The notes under the pieces were generated by a model. That model was not told the DNA's origin. It did not search any database and saw only the letters and a program-made list of their open reading frames with translations. A stretch of DNA of 64,000 bases from Seongchinamella sediminis. Lineage in GTDB: Bacteria > Pseudomonadota > Gammaproteobacteria > Pseudomonadales > Halieaceae. This document shows positions 25,385-38,940 of this stretch, one piece after another. Made by a program: the position numbers and the translations under genes. Each line of letters starts with the position of its first letter. The first letter of the stretch is position 1. The stretch spans positions 124,001-188,000 of the forward strand of contig NZ_QRAN01000006.1 in assembly GCF_003457605.1 (NCBI RefSeq), read 5' to 3'.

Positions 25385-25399
25385 ACCCGGGCCCCGGGT
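25385..25399 (+). other. Perfect GC inverted repeat in the malic enzyme 5' leader
   Basis: ACCCGGG and CCCGGGT flank a single C (25385-25399). It is preceded by a related GTCCCGGGGC stretch. In the leader transcript these could form alternative hairpins ahead of the start codon. A DNA-binding operator is an equal possibility. Confidence 0.35.
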
Positions 25400-25451
25400 C
25401 GGTCCGATGCCGAATAACGTAAAGATTGTCAGAATCAACGGGAATTTCACC

Positions 25452-26846
25452 ATGAGTCAAGTCAGTACCAGCGCCAGCAATTCGATCGTCCTCCGCCTGA
25501 GCATCCAGAACCTGCCGGGTATCCTGGCGCGGGTCGTCGCCGAGATAGGCAACGTTGGCGGCAATATTGGCGCTATCGATATCGTGCAGTACGAGCAGGA
25601 CCGGATTATTCGTGATGTAACCGTGGAAACCACGGGCGCCGAGCATGCTGAGCAGATCTCCCGGAGCCTGGAGAACCTGGAGGGCATCGAGGTGATGCAT
25701 GTCTCTGACCGGGTATTCGTCATGCACCTGGGGGGCAAGATCGAGGTCAACAGTAAAACGCCGCTGAAATCCCGCGACGACCTGTCCATGGCCTACACCC
25801 CCGGGGTGGCACGGGTCTGCCAGGCAATCCACGATGACGTATCCAAAGCCCACAACCTGACGATCAAGAAAAACACGGTGGCTATCGTCAGTGACGGTAC
25901 CGCGGTACTGGGCATGGGAAACATCGGTCCGGAAGCGGCAATGCCGGTGATGGAAGGCAAGGCCATGCTGTTCAAGGAGTTCGGCGAGGTAGACGGTTTC
26001 CCCATCTGCCTGGACACCACTGACCCGGAAGAGATTATTCGCACCGTAAAGGCAATTGCCCCCGGCTTTGGCGGCATCAACCTGGAAGACATTTCCGCGC
26101 CGCGCTGCTTCGAGATTGAACAGCGACTGATCAAGGAACTGGATATCCCGGTATTCCACGATGACCAGCACGGCACTGCCGTGGTAATGATTGCCGGGCT
26201 GATCAACGCCCTGAAGGTGGTCAACAAGGCGCCAGAGGACATCAAGGCGGTGGTGGCCGGGGTTGGCGCCGCGGGTACTGCCTGTACCCGGATGATGCTG
26301 GACCTGGGTATACGCAATATCATCGGCCTTGACCGGGCGGGCATCATTCACAGCGGCCGCAGCGACCTGAATTCCGCCAAGCAGGAATATTGCCAGCTGA
26401 CCAACCCGGACAATATTACCGGTGGTATGGACGAGGCGGTCGCCGGCGCCGACCTGTTCGTCGGTCTGTCCGGCCCGGGAATTCTGTCCGTGGAGCAGGT
26501 GCAGACCATGGCGGACGATGCCATCGTATTCGCGATGAGCAACCCGGTGCCTGAAATCCTGCCGGAACTGGCCTGGCCGCACGTTGCGGTAATGGCCACG
26601 GGCAGGAGTGACTACCCTAACCAGCTCAACAATGTGCTGTGCTTCCCCGGCCTGTTCCGCGGCGCGCTGGATGCGCGGGCGACCGACATCACCGAGGAAA
26701 TGAAAATGGCCGCGGCCCGGGCGATCGCCGAGACCATCCCCGAGGACCAGGTGTCGGCGGATTTCATTATCCCCAGCGTCTTCGACAAAAACGTGGCCCC
26801 CAACGTGGCCGAGGCGGTAAAAAAGGCTTTCTACGACGCCCAATAG
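25452..26846 (+). CDS. NAD(P)-dependent malic enzyme with N-terminal ACT domain
   Basis: A 464-residue enzyme from ATG 25452 (MSQVSTSA). A longer frame from 25356 lacks a ribosome site and adds an unlikely leader. Residues 10-85 form an ACT domain (LRLSIQNLPGILARVVAEIGN), suggesting allosteric control by a small effector. The malic enzyme core has MAYTPGVARVC, the catalytic lysine region GKAMLFKEFGEVDGFP, the metal-site stretch NLEDISAPRCFEIE with DDQHGTAVV, and the Rossmann motif GVGAAGTACTRMM. It decarboxylates malate to pyruvate. NAD versus NADP preference is not certain. Confidence 0.92.
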   Translation: MSQVSTSASNSIVLRLSIQNLPGILARVVAEIGNVGGNIGAIDIVQYEQDRIIRDVTVETTGAEHAEQISRSLENLEGIEVMHVSDRVFVMHLGGKIEVNSKTPLKSRDDLSMAYTPGVARVCQAIHDDVSKAHNLTIKKNTVAIVSDGTAVLGMGNIGPEAAMPVMEGKAMLFKEFGEVDGFPICLDTTDPEEIIRTVKAIAPGFGGINLEDISAPRCFEIEQRLIKELDIPVFHDDQHGTAVVMIAGLINALKVVNKAPEDIKAVVAGVGAAGTACTRMMLDLGIRNIIGLDRAGIIHSGRSDLNSAKQEYCQLTNPDNITGGMDEAVAGADLFVGLSGPGILSVEQVQTMADDAIVFAMSNPVPEILPELAWPHVAVMATGRSDYPNQLNNVLCFPGLFRGALDARATDITEEMKMAAARAIAETIPEDQVSADFIIPSVFDKNVAPNVAEAVKKAFYDAQ

Positions 26847-26852
26847 CCGCAC

Positions 26853-26887
26853 CCGGGGCAGCACAGGAATTGCTATCCTGCCCCCGG
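26853..26887 (+). terminator. Hairpin after the malic enzyme gene
   Basis: CCGGGG (26853-26858) can pair with CCCCGG (26882-26887), and CAGGA (26864-26868) with TCCTG (26876-26880), seven bases after the stop. No U-tract follows, so it may stabilise the 3' end rather than terminate by itself. Confidence 0.4.
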
Positions 26888-26940
26888 TATGTGAACAGGC
26901 CCTGGGAGTCCTCATTCGTCCTTAACAGTAAGGGTAAGGT

Positions 26941-27021
26941 ATGACCGCAGCCTTTACAGAACAAGCCGGCAGGGCCCTGACCCTGTTGTTACCCGCTTCC
27001 CGGGTCCCGGGTGGCACTTGA
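26941..27021 (+). CDS. Possible 26-codon leader peptide upstream of malQ
   Basis: An ATG at 26941 follows TAAGGG with six-base spacing. It opens a frame of 26 codons ending at TGA 27019-27021. That stop overlaps the TTG start of malQ (TTGA), which itself has a poor ribosome site. Translation of this leader could deliver ribosomes to malQ. The peptide (start MTAAFTEQAG) matches nothing I know. It could also be a chance frame. Confidence 0.3.
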   Translation: MTAAFTEQAGRALTLLLPASRVPGGT

Positions 27022-29129
27022 ACAGTCTTGAGAAGCTGCTCTACCTGCGGGGAGTGGCCGCGGAATACCTGAATTATTCCGGCGACCGCATCACCGTGCC
27101 CACTGACGTCCGGCTGCAGCTGCTGGCAGCGATGGGCCACGACGTGAACGATCCCGAAGGTGTAGAGCGCGCGATTTACCAGCTCGACGCCCTGCCGTGG
27201 AAGTGCTGGTTGCAGCCGTTCACCGTGGTCAGTGCGGGGGCGGGCGGCTTCGTCGATATCCGCGTGCATCCCCGGGACTATGCCATGCCGATCGACTGGC
27301 GGCTGCAGACGGAGCAGGGCGAGGAAATGGCCGGCCAGTGTGTTCCCGCCGGGATGACGGAAGTGGGCGACTATCACCTTGAGGGTGTTCGCTACAGCGC
27401 CCGCCGGCTGGAATTACCGCCCCTGCCGCCGGGGTATCACCAGCTTGCGTTGTGGAACCAGGACACGCGCGTTGAGGCTGTGCTCGCGGCCTGCCCACCG
27501 CGGTGTTACCAGGCTGGTGGCCGACAACGCGGGCCGGTGGCGGGTATCAGTTGCCAGTTATATACCCTGCGCTCCGCCCGTAACTGGGGTATTGGCGACT
27601 TTAGCGACCTGGAAGAACTGATTGAGTATAGCGCTGCCGCCGGACTGGATATTATCGGGCTCAACCCCCTGCACGCACCGGATATGTCCGCTGCCGACTT
27701 CGCCAGCCCTTACAGCCCCTCCGACAGGCGTTTCCTCAACCCCCTGTATGTCGATCCCACCCGGGTGCCGGACTATGGCAACAGCGCCGAGGTAGCCAGC
27801 CTGCTGGCCGACCCTGCCACCCGGCGAAGACTGGCGGAACTGCAAACCAGCCCGCTGGTGGATTACAGCGGCGTTGCGGCGCTCAAGTTCGCCGTGTTCG
27901 ACGCCATGTATCGTCATTTTTGCGCCGGGGAAGGGGATGAGCCGCTGGGCCGGACGCAGGCGTTCGATGATTTTGTCAGCCGCGGCGGCGCGCCCCTGCG
28001 GGCCTTTTCCGTCCATGAGTCGCAGCGCAGCCGACTGCCCCTGGACAGTGCGGCGGAGCCGCGTTTTCACCAGTACCTGCAGTGGCTGGCAGAGGAGCAA
28101 CTGGCGAGGTGCCAGGCCCTGGCCCGGGTCAGGGGCATGAAAATAGGCCTGCTCCGCGACCTGGCGGTGGGTGCGGTGGAGGAAGGCGCGGAGGTGACGA
28201 CCAACCGCGCCCTGTTCTGTTCCCGCGCCAGTATTGGCGCTCCCCCGGACCCCCTTGCCCCTCGCGGGCAGGACTGGAATCTGCCGCCACCGGACCCCGT
28301 TGCCCTGCGGGCCGATAACTTCCGCCACTTCATCGATTTGTTGCGTGCCAATATGGCGCACTGCGGCGCGCTGCGGATAGACCATGTAATGGGCCTGTGG
28401 CGCCTCTGGTGGTGCCTGCCCGGCATGGACGCTGGCGCTTACGTGTTCTATCCTTTTGAGGAACTACTGGCGATTCTGCGCCTTGAAAGCCATCGTAATG
28501 AATGTGCCGTTATCGGCGAAGACCTGGGAGTCGTGCCCGATGAGCTGCGTGTGCGGATGTCCGCCACGGCGGTATACGGAAACAGGCTGCTTTACTTCCA
28601 ACGTGATCCCGACCAACAGTTCAGTGCACCGCAGCAGCACCAGGCAGACGCCCTGTTGATGGTGACCAATCACGACGTTGCCACGCTGGCCGGCTGGTGG
28701 AATACCACTGACCTGCAATTGCGCAGTGACTGTGGTGCCCTCGGCGATGCCCAGCCGCTGCAGGCATCGCTGGCGCAGCGACAGGAGGACAAGCACCGCC
28801 TGCTGCACTGGCTGCAAAGGCTGCAGCTGCTGCCGTTGGCGTGGGAGGATCCCGATGCGGCGATAAGCCGGCAACAGCCTTTCGACCTCGGCCTGTGCGC
28901 CGCCATATTGCGAGCCAGCGCCCGCAGCAGCGCCGAGTTGCTGTTGTTCCAGCTCGATGACCTGCAGCTGCTGGAAGCGCCGGTGAATATTCCCGGAACC
29001 TGCCGGGAGTACCCCAACTGGCGCCGCAAGCAGCGGCGTGAAACGGCGAGCCTGTTTGCGGATCCCGACATCCAGGCGCTGTTGACTGCGCTGGTGCGGG
29101 AAAGGGCCCAGGGCAGGGCGAAGCCATGA
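27018..29129 (+). CDS. malQ: 4-alpha-glucanotransferase (amylomaltase)
   Basis: A 703-residue GH77 enzyme, near E. coli MalQ (694). It transfers maltodextrin segments in glycogen turnover. The apparent start is TTG at 27018. Catalytic motifs are [14 protein letters not shown] (nucleophile Asp), [14 protein letters not shown] (acid/base Glu) and [12 protein letters not shown] (third Asp). GH77 landmarks [19 protein letters not shown] and [15 protein letters not shown] are present. The first 100 or so residues form the extra N-terminal domain of bacterial amylomaltases. It leads the glycogen operon and overlaps glgB by four bases (ATGA). Confidence 0.93.
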   Translation: MNSLEKLLYLRGVAAEYLNYSGDRITVPTDVRLQLLAAMGHDVNDPEGVERAIYQLDALPWKCWLQPFTVVSAGAGGFVDIRVHPRDYAMPIDWRLQTEQGEEMAGQCVPAGMTEVGDYHLEGVRYSARRLELPPLPPGYHQLALWNQDTRVEAVLAACPPRCYQAGGRQRGPVAGISCQLYTLRSARNWGIGDFSDLEELIEYSAAAGLDIIGLNPLHAPDMSAADFASPYSPSDRRFLNPLYVDPTRVPDYGNSAEVASLLADPATRRRLAELQTSPLVDYSGVAALKFAVFDAMYRHFCAGEGDEPLGRTQAFDDFVSRGGAPLRAFSVHESQRSRLPLDSAAEPRFHQYLQWLAEEQLARCQALARVRGMKIGLLRDLAVGAVEEGAEVTTNRALFCSRASIGAPPDPLAPRGQDWNLPPPDPVALRADNFRHFIDLLRANMAHCGALRIDHVMGLWRLWWCLPGMDAGAYVFYPFEELLAILRLESHRNECAVIGEDLGVVPDELRVRMSATAVYGNRLLYFQRDPDQQFSAPQQHQADALLMVTNHDVATLAGWWNTTDLQLRSDCGALGDAQPLQASLAQRQEDKHRLLHWLQRLQLLPLAWEDPDAAISRQQPFDLGLCAAILRASARSSAELLLFQLDDLQLLEAPVNIPGTCREYPNWRRKQRRETASLFADPDIQALLTALVRERAQGRAKP

Positions 29130-31324
29130 GTACGCTGACTCCCGAACAGCTCACAGCCCTGCAGTCGGGACAATACGAGGATGTGTTCTCTGTTCTCGGT
29201 ATGCACGAGCACCCCGCGGGCAAGGGGCTTGTTGTCAGGGTGTTGTTGCCTGGCGCGACTGCGGTCGATGTCATCGACCACAGGGACGGGCGCAAGGTTG
29301 CCGCCCTGGATCCGGTAGGCGAGGAAGGCTTGTTTGAGGGCGCGCTCGGGCGGCGGCGTAAGCGCTTCGACTATTATCTCAGGGCCCGCTTCGGTGAGCA
29401 TGTGTCCCAGCTGGAGGATCCCTACCGGTTTGGGCCACAACTCGACGACCACGATCTTTACCTGTTCGGGGAGGGCACCCAGGAGCAGGCCTATCGCTGG
29501 ATGGGGGCTCATCCGCGTCGGGTGGCCGGCGTTGACGGCATGCTGTTCGTGGTCTGGGCGCCCGCGGCGCGGCGCGTCTCGGTGGTCGGTCCTTTTAATG
29601 AATGGGACGGTCGCCGCCATGTGATGCGCAGGCATCCCGCCTCCGGAGTATGGGAGCTGTTTATTCCCGCCGTTGCCGCCGGTGAATACTACAAATACGA
29701 GATTGTCGGCAGTAGTGGCCGGCTGTTACCGCTGAAAGCAGACCCCTATGCCTTTGCCATGCAGCACCCGCCCCGGACCGCAGCAATAACCCCCGCGTGT
29801 GACTCCTACCACTGGCGGGACGAGGGCTGGATGCGCGCGCGCGACGGCTCACCGCAGCACTACCGGGCTCCGGTATCCATTTACGAGGTGCATGCCGGTT
29901 CCTGGCGACGGGATGCGGACAACGGCTACCTGAGTTACCGCGAACTGGCGGAGCAGTTGCTACCCTACATCGGCGATCTCGGTTTTACCCACATCCAGCT
30001 GATGCCCGTGTCGGAGTACCCTTTCGATGGCTCCTGGGGTTACCAGCCTATCGGCCTGTATGCACCCACCCGCCGGTTCGGCACGCCGGACGATTTCCGC
30101 TATTTCATCGACTGCTGCCACCAGCAGGGTATCGGGGTGCTGCTGGACTGGGTGCCGGGGCATTTCCCCACCGATGAGCACGGGATAGGACGCTTTGATG
30201 GCAGCTGCCTGTACGAGCATGAAGATCCGCGCAAGGGCTTTCATCCGGACTGGAATACGCTGATATACAACTACGGCCGTGGCGAGGTAATCAGTTACCT
30301 GCTCAGCAATGCCCTGTACTGGTTGCGGCAGTTCCACATCGATGGCCTGCGAGTCGATGCGGTAGCATCCATGCTGTACCTTGACTACAGCCGGGAGAAT
30401 AGCCAGTGGCTGCCGAATGTGCACGGCGGGAGGGAAAATCTGGAGGCCATGGCCTTGCTGCAGCAGGTCAATTCCCGGGTCTATTTCAACCATCCCGGGG
30501 CGATGATGGTTGCCGAGGAGTCAACCGCCTGGGCCGGCGTCTCCCGGCCGGTGTCCGAGGGCGGCCTGGGCTTTGGCTTCAAGTGGAATATGGGATGGAT
30601 GAATGACACCCTGCGTTATATGGCGCGCGACCCGATTCACCGCCAGTTCCATCACCATGAAATGACCTTCAGCCTGATGTACAGCTTCAGCGAGAACTTT
30701 GTGCTGCCACTGAGTCACGATGAGGTGGTCCACGGAAAACGTTCCCTGTTGCACAAGATGCCGGGGGACCGCTGGCAGCAGTTCGCCAACCTGCGGGCCT
30801 ACCTGGGGTTTATGTGGACCCACCCGGGCAAGAAGCTGCTGTTCATGGGCGGTGAATTCGCCCAGGAACGGGAGTGGAATCACGACCACAGCCTGGACTG
30901 GCACTTGCTGGACGGGGCGGATCACCGGGGGGTGCAGAACCTGGTGCGCGACCTGAACCGTCTGTACCGGGAAATACCCGCGCTGCACCAGCTGGACTGC
31001 GATGAAAGCGGTTTTGAGTGGATAGAGGCGGACAACCACAGCCAGTCGATTTTCGTCTACCTGCGCCGCGGCGGCGAGGGGACGGCGCCGGTGGTGGTCG
31101 TGGTCAACATGACGCCCGAGACCCACTCCTGCTATACCGTGGGTGTGCCGCTTCCCGGTCTGTACCGCGAGCGACTCAACACCGACAGTGAACATTATGG
31201 CGGCAGTAACCAGGGCAACGGCGGGGCGGTGAAGGCGCAGCCGCAGGCCCGCGGCAAGCAGCCCTGCCAGCTTACCCTGCGTGTTCCACCCCTGGCGACG
31301 GTGATTCTCGAATGGACGGGGTGA
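29126..31324 (+). CDS. glgB: 1,4-alpha-glucan branching enzyme
   Basis: A 732-residue GH13 enzyme (E. coli GlgB is 728) that makes alpha-1,6 branches in glycogen. The N-terminal N1 domain and the CBM48 region ([23 protein letters not shown]) precede the catalytic barrel. Catalytic residues are the Asp in [12 protein letters not shown], the Glu in MVAEESTAW and the Asp of [10 protein letters not shown]. The C-terminal beta domain ends near residue 732, with a short insertion ([20 protein letters not shown]) before the last strand. It overlaps malQ by four bases and glgX by thirteen, so translation is tightly coupled. Confidence 0.96.
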   Translation: MSTLTPEQLTALQSGQYEDVFSVLGMHEHPAGKGLVVRVLLPGATAVDVIDHRDGRKVAALDPVGEEGLFEGALGRRRKRFDYYLRARFGEHVSQLEDPYRFGPQLDDHDLYLFGEGTQEQAYRWMGAHPRRVAGVDGMLFVVWAPAARRVSVVGPFNEWDGRRHVMRRHPASGVWELFIPAVAAGEYYKYEIVGSSGRLLPLKADPYAFAMQHPPRTAAITPACDSYHWRDEGWMRARDGSPQHYRAPVSIYEVHAGSWRRDADNGYLSYRELAEQLLPYIGDLGFTHIQLMPVSEYPFDGSWGYQPIGLYAPTRRFGTPDDFRYFIDCCHQQGIGVLLDWVPGHFPTDEHGIGRFDGSCLYEHEDPRKGFHPDWNTLIYNYGRGEVISYLLSNALYWLRQFHIDGLRVDAVASMLYLDYSRENSQWLPNVHGGRENLEAMALLQQVNSRVYFNHPGAMMVAEESTAWAGVSRPVSEGGLGFGFKWNMGWMNDTLRYMARDPIHRQFHHHEMTFSLMYSFSENFVLPLSHDEVVHGKRSLLHKMPGDRWQQFANLRAYLGFMWTHPGKKLLFMGGEFAQEREWNHDHSLDWHLLDGADHRGVQNLVRDLNRLYREIPALHQLDCDESGFEWIEADNHSQSIFVYLRRGGEGTAPVVVVVNMTPETHSCYTVGVPLPGLYRERLNTDSEHYGGSNQGNGGAVKAQPQARGKQPCQLTLRVPPLATVILEWTG

Positions 31325-33447
31325 GCAGATTGACGGCGGCCATGCTGCGCGGTGACTTTCACACCCTCGGTGCCCACTGGGACGGGGAGGGGGTCAATTT
31401 TGCGCTGTTCTCGGCCAATGCCGAGCGGGTGGATCTGTGTCTTTTCGACCCCGAGGGCAGGGTGGAGATTGCCCGCCATACCCTGCCGGACAAAACCCAC
31501 GATATCTGGCATGGCTATCTTCCCGGCCTGGCGCCCGGCGCCCTGTACGCTTACCGCGTTCATGGTCCCTACAGTCCCCAGGCGGGGCACCGATTCAACC
31601 ACCACAAACTGCTGCTCGATCCCTACGCACGGCTGCTGCAGGGTGCGTTCCGCTGGCACGATGCCCATTTTGGCTACCGGCGCGATGATCCCGGCCAGGA
31701 CCTGTCTTTCGATGAACGAGACAATGCCGGCTATATGCCCAAATGTGTTGTTACCGCGCCGGTGTCGACCCAGGGCCTGGCCGCCGCGCCGGCAAGGCCG
31801 TCAATTCCCTGGCACCGGACAGTTCTCTACGAAACCCACGTCCGGGGCTTCACCTACCGCCATCCCGAGCTGCCGGAACTGGCGCGCGGCACCTTTGCCG
31901 GGCTCGGGCACGCCGAGATTATCGCCTACCTGAAAGCGCTGGGCGTGACCAGCATCGAGCTTCTCCCGGTGCAGGCCTTCGTTGACGAGCATTTTCTCTA
32001 CGAGAAGAAACTGCGCAATTACTGGGGTTACAACACGCTGGGCTTTTTCGCGCCCCACAGCGCCTACCTCAGTGACCGCGATGTGCTTGAATTCAGGCGC
32101 ATGGTGGATGATTTCCATGCAGCCGGACTGGAAGTGATCCTGGATGTGGTTTACAACCACAGTGGTGAGAGCAACCACCTGGGGCCTACCCTCAGCTTCC
32201 GCGGTATCGATAACGCATCTTACTATCGCCTGCAGGCGGGCAAAGCGCGCTACTATGTTAACGACACCGGTTGTGGGAATACGCTCAACATAACACACCC
32301 CAGGGTGCTGCAGCTGGTCATGGACAGTCTGCGTTACTGGTCCGGGGAAATGGGGGTTGACGGCTTTCGTTTCGATCTGGCCACGGTGCTTGCCCGCGAT
32401 GAACACGGCTTTGACAGTCAGGCTGCTTTTTTTCATGCGCTTGGCCAGGATCCGCAGCTGGCCCGGGTCAAGCTCATCGCCGAACCCTGGGACATCGGCC
32501 CCGGCGGCTACCAGCTCGGTCATTTTCCCGCCCCCTGGAGCGAGTGGAATGATAATTACCGGGACACCGTGCGGCGCTTCTGGCGCCAGGAGCCGGGCCA
32601 GTTGCCGACACTCGCCCGCCGCCTGCACGGATCCAGTGACATTTTCGAACATGCGGGGCGCCGGCCCAGTGCCAGCATCAATTATGTGACCAGCCATGAC
32701 GGTTTCACCCTCAGGGATCTGGTCAGTTACCGGCACCGGCATAATGAAGCCAATGGCGAGAAAAATAACGACGGTCACCGCGAGAACTTCAGTGACAACT
32801 TCGGAGTGGAAGGTCCCAGCGATGATCCCGCCGTCGAGACGGCCCGGTCGCGGCAACAGCGCAATATGCTGGCCACGCTGCTGGTATCCCAGGGTGTGCC
32901 CATGCTGCTGGCAGGCGATGAACTGGGCAGAAGCCAGCAGGGCAACAACAACGCCTATTGCCAGGACAATGAAATCAACTGGCTGGACTGGGAGCGGTTG
33001 GGGCCCGAAGGCGCTGAGCTGCGCGCTTTCGTGAGTCGCCTGTTGTGGATACGGCGGCAGTATCCGGTGTTAAGCCACCGCCACTATATCCACCAACCGG
33101 CCGCCGCCGGGGAAGAGAGCATTCGCTGGCTCAACAGCGATGGCCGGGAAATGCGCGACGAACACTGGCAGGAGCACCACAACTTCCTGCTGGGGTACTG
33201 GCTGACCGGAAACGACCGGGCGTCGGTGCTGGTGGTATTCAATAACGGCAGCGAGCAAGAGCAATTCCTGTTGCCGTCCCTGACCGGGGCGCACAATGAG
33301 TCATGGCAGTGTCTGCTGGACTCCCGTTTTGCCACCGGCGAGCCCGCAAGCCCTCGGGTGGCGGCGGCACAAGCCGTCGCGATTGGCGAACGCTCGGTGG
33401 CAATTTTCAGCAACGATGGTGGCAACGGCGAAACCAGGAAACCGTGA
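31312..33447 (+). CDS. glgX: Glycogen debranching enzyme (isoamylase type)
   Basis: A 711-residue GH13 enzyme, longer than E. coli GlgX (657). It hydrolyses alpha-1,6 branches of limit dextrins left by phosphorylase. A CBM48 domain ([20 protein letters not shown]) precedes the barrel. Catalytic residues are the Asp in [12 protein letters not shown], the Glu in [16 protein letters not shown] and the Asp of [34 protein letters not shown] and [13 protein letters not shown] are typical of the GlgX/TreX group. The gene starts within the end of glgB and is followed by glgP after two bases. Confidence 0.95.
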   Translation: MDGVSRLTAAMLRGDFHTLGAHWDGEGVNFALFSANAERVDLCLFDPEGRVEIARHTLPDKTHDIWHGYLPGLAPGALYAYRVHGPYSPQAGHRFNHHKLLLDPYARLLQGAFRWHDAHFGYRRDDPGQDLSFDERDNAGYMPKCVVTAPVSTQGLAAAPARPSIPWHRTVLYETHVRGFTYRHPELPELARGTFAGLGHAEIIAYLKALGVTSIELLPVQAFVDEHFLYEKKLRNYWGYNTLGFFAPHSAYLSDRDVLEFRRMVDDFHAAGLEVILDVVYNHSGESNHLGPTLSFRGIDNASYYRLQAGKARYYVNDTGCGNTLNITHPRVLQLVMDSLRYWSGEMGVDGFRFDLATVLARDEHGFDSQAAFFHALGQDPQLARVKLIAEPWDIGPGGYQLGHFPAPWSEWNDNYRDTVRRFWRQEPGQLPTLARRLHGSSDIFEHAGRRPSASINYVTSHDGFTLRDLVSYRHRHNEANGEKNNDGHRENFSDNFGVEGPSDDPAVETARSRQQRNMLATLLVSQGVPMLLAGDELGRSQQGNNNAYCQDNEINWLDWERLGPEGAELRAFVSRLLWIRRQYPVLSHRHYIHQPAAAGEESIRWLNSDGREMRDEHWQEHHNFLLGYWLTGNDRASVLVVFNNGSEQEQFLLPSLTGAHNESWQCLLDSRFATGEPASPRVAAAQAVAIGERSVAIFSNDGGNGETRKP

Positions 33448-33449
33448 CA

Positions 33450-35912
33450 ATGAATACACACACGCCCGTCGACGGCAGCGAAGACCTGTTACTGGGTATG
33501 GACGAGGCACAGGTGGCGGCGGATCTCAAGCGTCATGCTCGCCTGAGCCTGGGTTGCGACCGCTTGAGCGACTCTCACCGTTACCTGTATAACGCGCTCG
33601 CCCTTACGGTGCGCGACCGGCTGGTGGAGCGCTGGCGGCTTACCCGCGAGCAGCGCCGGCACAGCGCTACGCGGCGGGTCAGCTACCTGTCCCTGGAATT
33701 CCTGATGGGGCGGGCCCTGACCAACGCGGTGCTCAACCTGGACCTGGAGCAGGCGGTACGTGAGGCGCTGAAAGACTACGGCTGCCAGCTGGAAGAAGTG
33801 GCCGAAGCAGAACGCGATGCGGGCCTGGGCAATGGCGGCCTGGGGCGCCTGGCGGCCTGTTTTCTCGATAGCTGTGCCAGCCTGCAGTTGCCGGTCACCG
33901 GCTATGGTATCCGCTACGAGTACGGCATGTTTCACCAGCGTATTGCCGACGGCCAGCAGGTCGAGTACCCGGACCACTGGTTGCGGGATGGCAACCCCTG
34001 GGAAATGGAGTGTTCGGAGAATGCGGTGCGAGTCAGTTTTTTTGGCCGCAGCGAATATTACCGGGACCGTGACGGCCGGCAGCGTGCCCGCTGGAGTGCC
34101 ACCCAGGATGTGCTCGCCGTGCCCTACGACGTGCCGATACCGGGCTACCGTAACGATACGGTCAACACCCTGCGCCTGTGGAAGTCCGAGGCCACCGACG
34201 AGTTCAACCTGCAGGAATTCAACGCCGGCAGCTACACCGAGGCGGTGGCGGAGAAAAACCTGGCGGAACAGATCACCATGGTGCTGTATCCCAACGACGC
34301 CAGCGAAAACGGCAAGGAATTGCGTCTGCGCCAGCAGTATTTCCTTGCCTCGGCGAGTCTGCAGGATGTGTTGCGGGACTGGGTGCGCGAGCACGGTGAT
34401 GATTTCAGCCAATTTGCCGGGAAAAACGTCTTCCAGCTCAATGACACCCATCCCACCGTCGCCGTGGCCGAGCTGATGCGCCTGCTGATGGACGATTACC
34501 TGCTGGGCTGGGATGCGGCCTGGGAAATAACCCGCAGTACCATGGCCTACACCAACCATACGCTGCTGCCCGAAGCGCTGGAGAAGTGGTCGGTAGGCCT
34601 GTTTGAGGAACTGTTGCCGCGTCTGCTGGATATTATCTATGAAATCAATGCGCGCTTTCTCGCCCTGGTGGCAGAGCGCTGGCCGGGCGATGTGGCACGG
34701 CAACAGCAACTGTCGATTATCGAGGAAGGGGATCATCCGCAGGTGCGTATGGCCCATCTCGCCATCGTTGGCAGCTACTCGGTGAATGGCGTCGCCGCCC
34801 TGCATACCCGTCTGCTGCAACAGGGCCTGTTCCGGGACTTCTACCAGCTGTGGCCTGACAAGTTCAACAACAAAACCAACGGCGTTACCCCACGGCGCTG
34901 GCTGGCGCACTGCAATCCCGAACTGGGCGAACTGGTTACGGAAGTGATTGGCGACCGCTGGATTACCGACCTCGAGGATATTGCCAGACTGCGGCCCCTT
35001 GCCGACGACTACAGCTTCCGCGCGCGCTGGCGCAAGATCAAGCAGAACAACAAGCAGCGCCTGCAGCAACTGGTGCAGCGTGACTGCAACGTCAGCTTCG
35101 ATGTCGATATGCTGTTCGATGTGCAGGTAAAGCGTATCCATGAGTACAAGCGCCAGCTGCTCAACGTGCTCCACATCATCCACCTGTATGATCGGGTGGT
35201 GCGCGGTGATACCGCGGGTATGCAGCCCCGCTGCGTGTTGATAGGCGGCAAGGCGGCGCCGGGCTATGCCATGGCCAAAACCATCATCAAGCTGGTCAAT
35301 AACGTCGCCCGGGTCGTCAATAAGGATCCCAGGCTGAAGCCCTGGTTGCGGGTGGCCTTCCTGCCCAATTACCGGGTAACGTCCATGGAGGTTATCTGTC
35401 CCGGTACCGACCTGTCCGAGCAGATTTCAACGGCGGGTAAGGAGGCCTCCGGTACCGGCAATATGAAGTTCATGATGAACGGTGCCGCTACCATCGGCAC
35501 CCTCGATGGGGCCAACATTGAAATCCGCGAGGCGGTGGGCGAGGAAAATTTCTTTCTGTTCGGCCTCGATGCCGCTGCCGTGGTGGCAGCCCGGGAAGAC
35601 TACGATCCGGAGGCCATCATCGCCGCCGATAAGGACCTTTCTGCGGTGATGAAACTACTCGAAAGCGGCCACTTCAACATGTTCGAGACGGGCATTTTCG
35701 ACGCGGTCTCCGCCTCGATTCGCAGCCCCCACGATATCTGGATGACGGCAGCCGACTTCCGCAGCTATATCACTGCCCAGCGCGCGGCAGGCACTGTTTA
35801 CCAGGACCGGGATGCCTGGACGCGGATGAGTATATATAACACGGCAGCCAGCGGGCGCTTTTCCAGTGACCGCACTATTATTGATTACAGTGACGACATA
35901 TGGCGTTTGTAG
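33450..35912 (+). CDS. glgP: Glycogen/maltodextrin phosphorylase
   Basis: An 820-residue GT35 enzyme (E. coli GlgP is 815) releasing glucose-1-phosphate from glycogen. The ATG at 33450 follows CAGGA; upstream codons in frame belong to the glgX overlap. Landmarks are YLSLEFLMGRALTNAV, DAGLGNGGLGRLAACF, NGVTPRRWLA, KRIHEYKRQLLN and the PLP site EASGTGNMKFMMNGA with the cofactor lysine. The C-terminus is complete. Its stop codon TAG forms part of the loop of an intrinsic terminator (35900-35930). Confidence 0.96.
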   Translation: MNTHTPVDGSEDLLLGMDEAQVAADLKRHARLSLGCDRLSDSHRYLYNALALTVRDRLVERWRLTREQRRHSATRRVSYLSLEFLMGRALTNAVLNLDLEQAVREALKDYGCQLEEVAEAERDAGLGNGGLGRLAACFLDSCASLQLPVTGYGIRYEYGMFHQRIADGQQVEYPDHWLRDGNPWEMECSENAVRVSFFGRSEYYRDRDGRQRARWSATQDVLAVPYDVPIPGYRNDTVNTLRLWKSEATDEFNLQEFNAGSYTEAVAEKNLAEQITMVLYPNDASENGKELRLRQQYFLASASLQDVLRDWVREHGDDFSQFAGKNVFQLNDTHPTVAVAELMRLLMDDYLLGWDAAWEITRSTMAYTNHTLLPEALEKWSVGLFEELLPRLLDIIYEINARFLALVAERWPGDVARQQQLSIIEEGDHPQVRMAHLAIVGSYSVNGVAALHTRLLQQGLFRDFYQLWPDKFNNKTNGVTPRRWLAHCNPELGELVTEVIGDRWITDLEDIARLRPLADDYSFRARWRKIKQNNKQRLQQLVQRDCNVSFDVDMLFDVQVKRIHEYKRQLLNVLHIIHLYDRVVRGDTAGMQPRCVLIGGKAAPGYAMAKTIIKLVNNVARVVNKDPRLKPWLRVAFLPNYRVTSMEVICPGTDLSEQISTAGKEASGTGNMKFMMNGAATIGTLDGANIEIREAVGEENFFLFGLDAAAVVAAREDYDPEAIIAADKDLSAVMKLLESGHFNMFETGIFDAVSASIRSPHDIWMTAADFRSYITAQRAAGTVYQDRDAWTRMSIYNTAASGRFSSDRTIIDYSDDIWRL

Positions 35913-35930
35913 GCAAGCGCCATTTTTATT
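35900..35930 (+). terminator. Intrinsic terminator between glgP and glgC, stop codon in the loop
   Basis: ATGGCGTTTG (35900-35909) pairs with CAAGCGCCAT (35914-35923) over ten base pairs with one G-T wobble. The four-base loop TAGG contains the glgP stop codon. TTTTATT follows directly (35924-35930), giving a U-tract. It sits inside the operon, 22 bases before the glgC start. A ribosome reaching the stop would cover the stem, so termination may depend on translation. Confidence 0.75.
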
Positions 35931-35951
35931 CGCCCAGTGCAGGAGGCAATC

Positions 35952-38892
<2,941 letters not shown>

Positions 38893-38904
38893 GAGGAGGT
38901 GGTG

Positions 38905-38940
38905 TTGGCAGTGCGAGTGCTCGCGGGAAGGGGTCAATGA
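38905..38940 (+). CDS. Possible 11-codon mini-ORF before glgA
   Basis: A strong AGGAGG (38894-38899) is placed for a TTG at 38905, not for glgA. The frame runs eleven codons (MAVRVLAGRGQ) to TGA 38938-38940, overlapping the glgA ATG as ATGA. This could raise glgA translation by coupling. A chance arrangement is possible, as AAGGGG close to the glgA ATG could serve directly. Confidence 0.25.
   Translation: MAVRVLAGRGQ

Noticed and set aside
25383-26915. A 510-codon open frame on the minus strand opposite the malic enzyme
   Set aside because: It is a shadow of the malic enzyme gene. The translation has no domain and the malic enzyme is clearly intact.
33489-35183. A 564-codon open frame on the minus strand opposite glgP
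   Set aside because: It lies wholly inside glgP, which has every family motif. The frame has no signal of a real protein and reflects high-GC codon use on the other strand.
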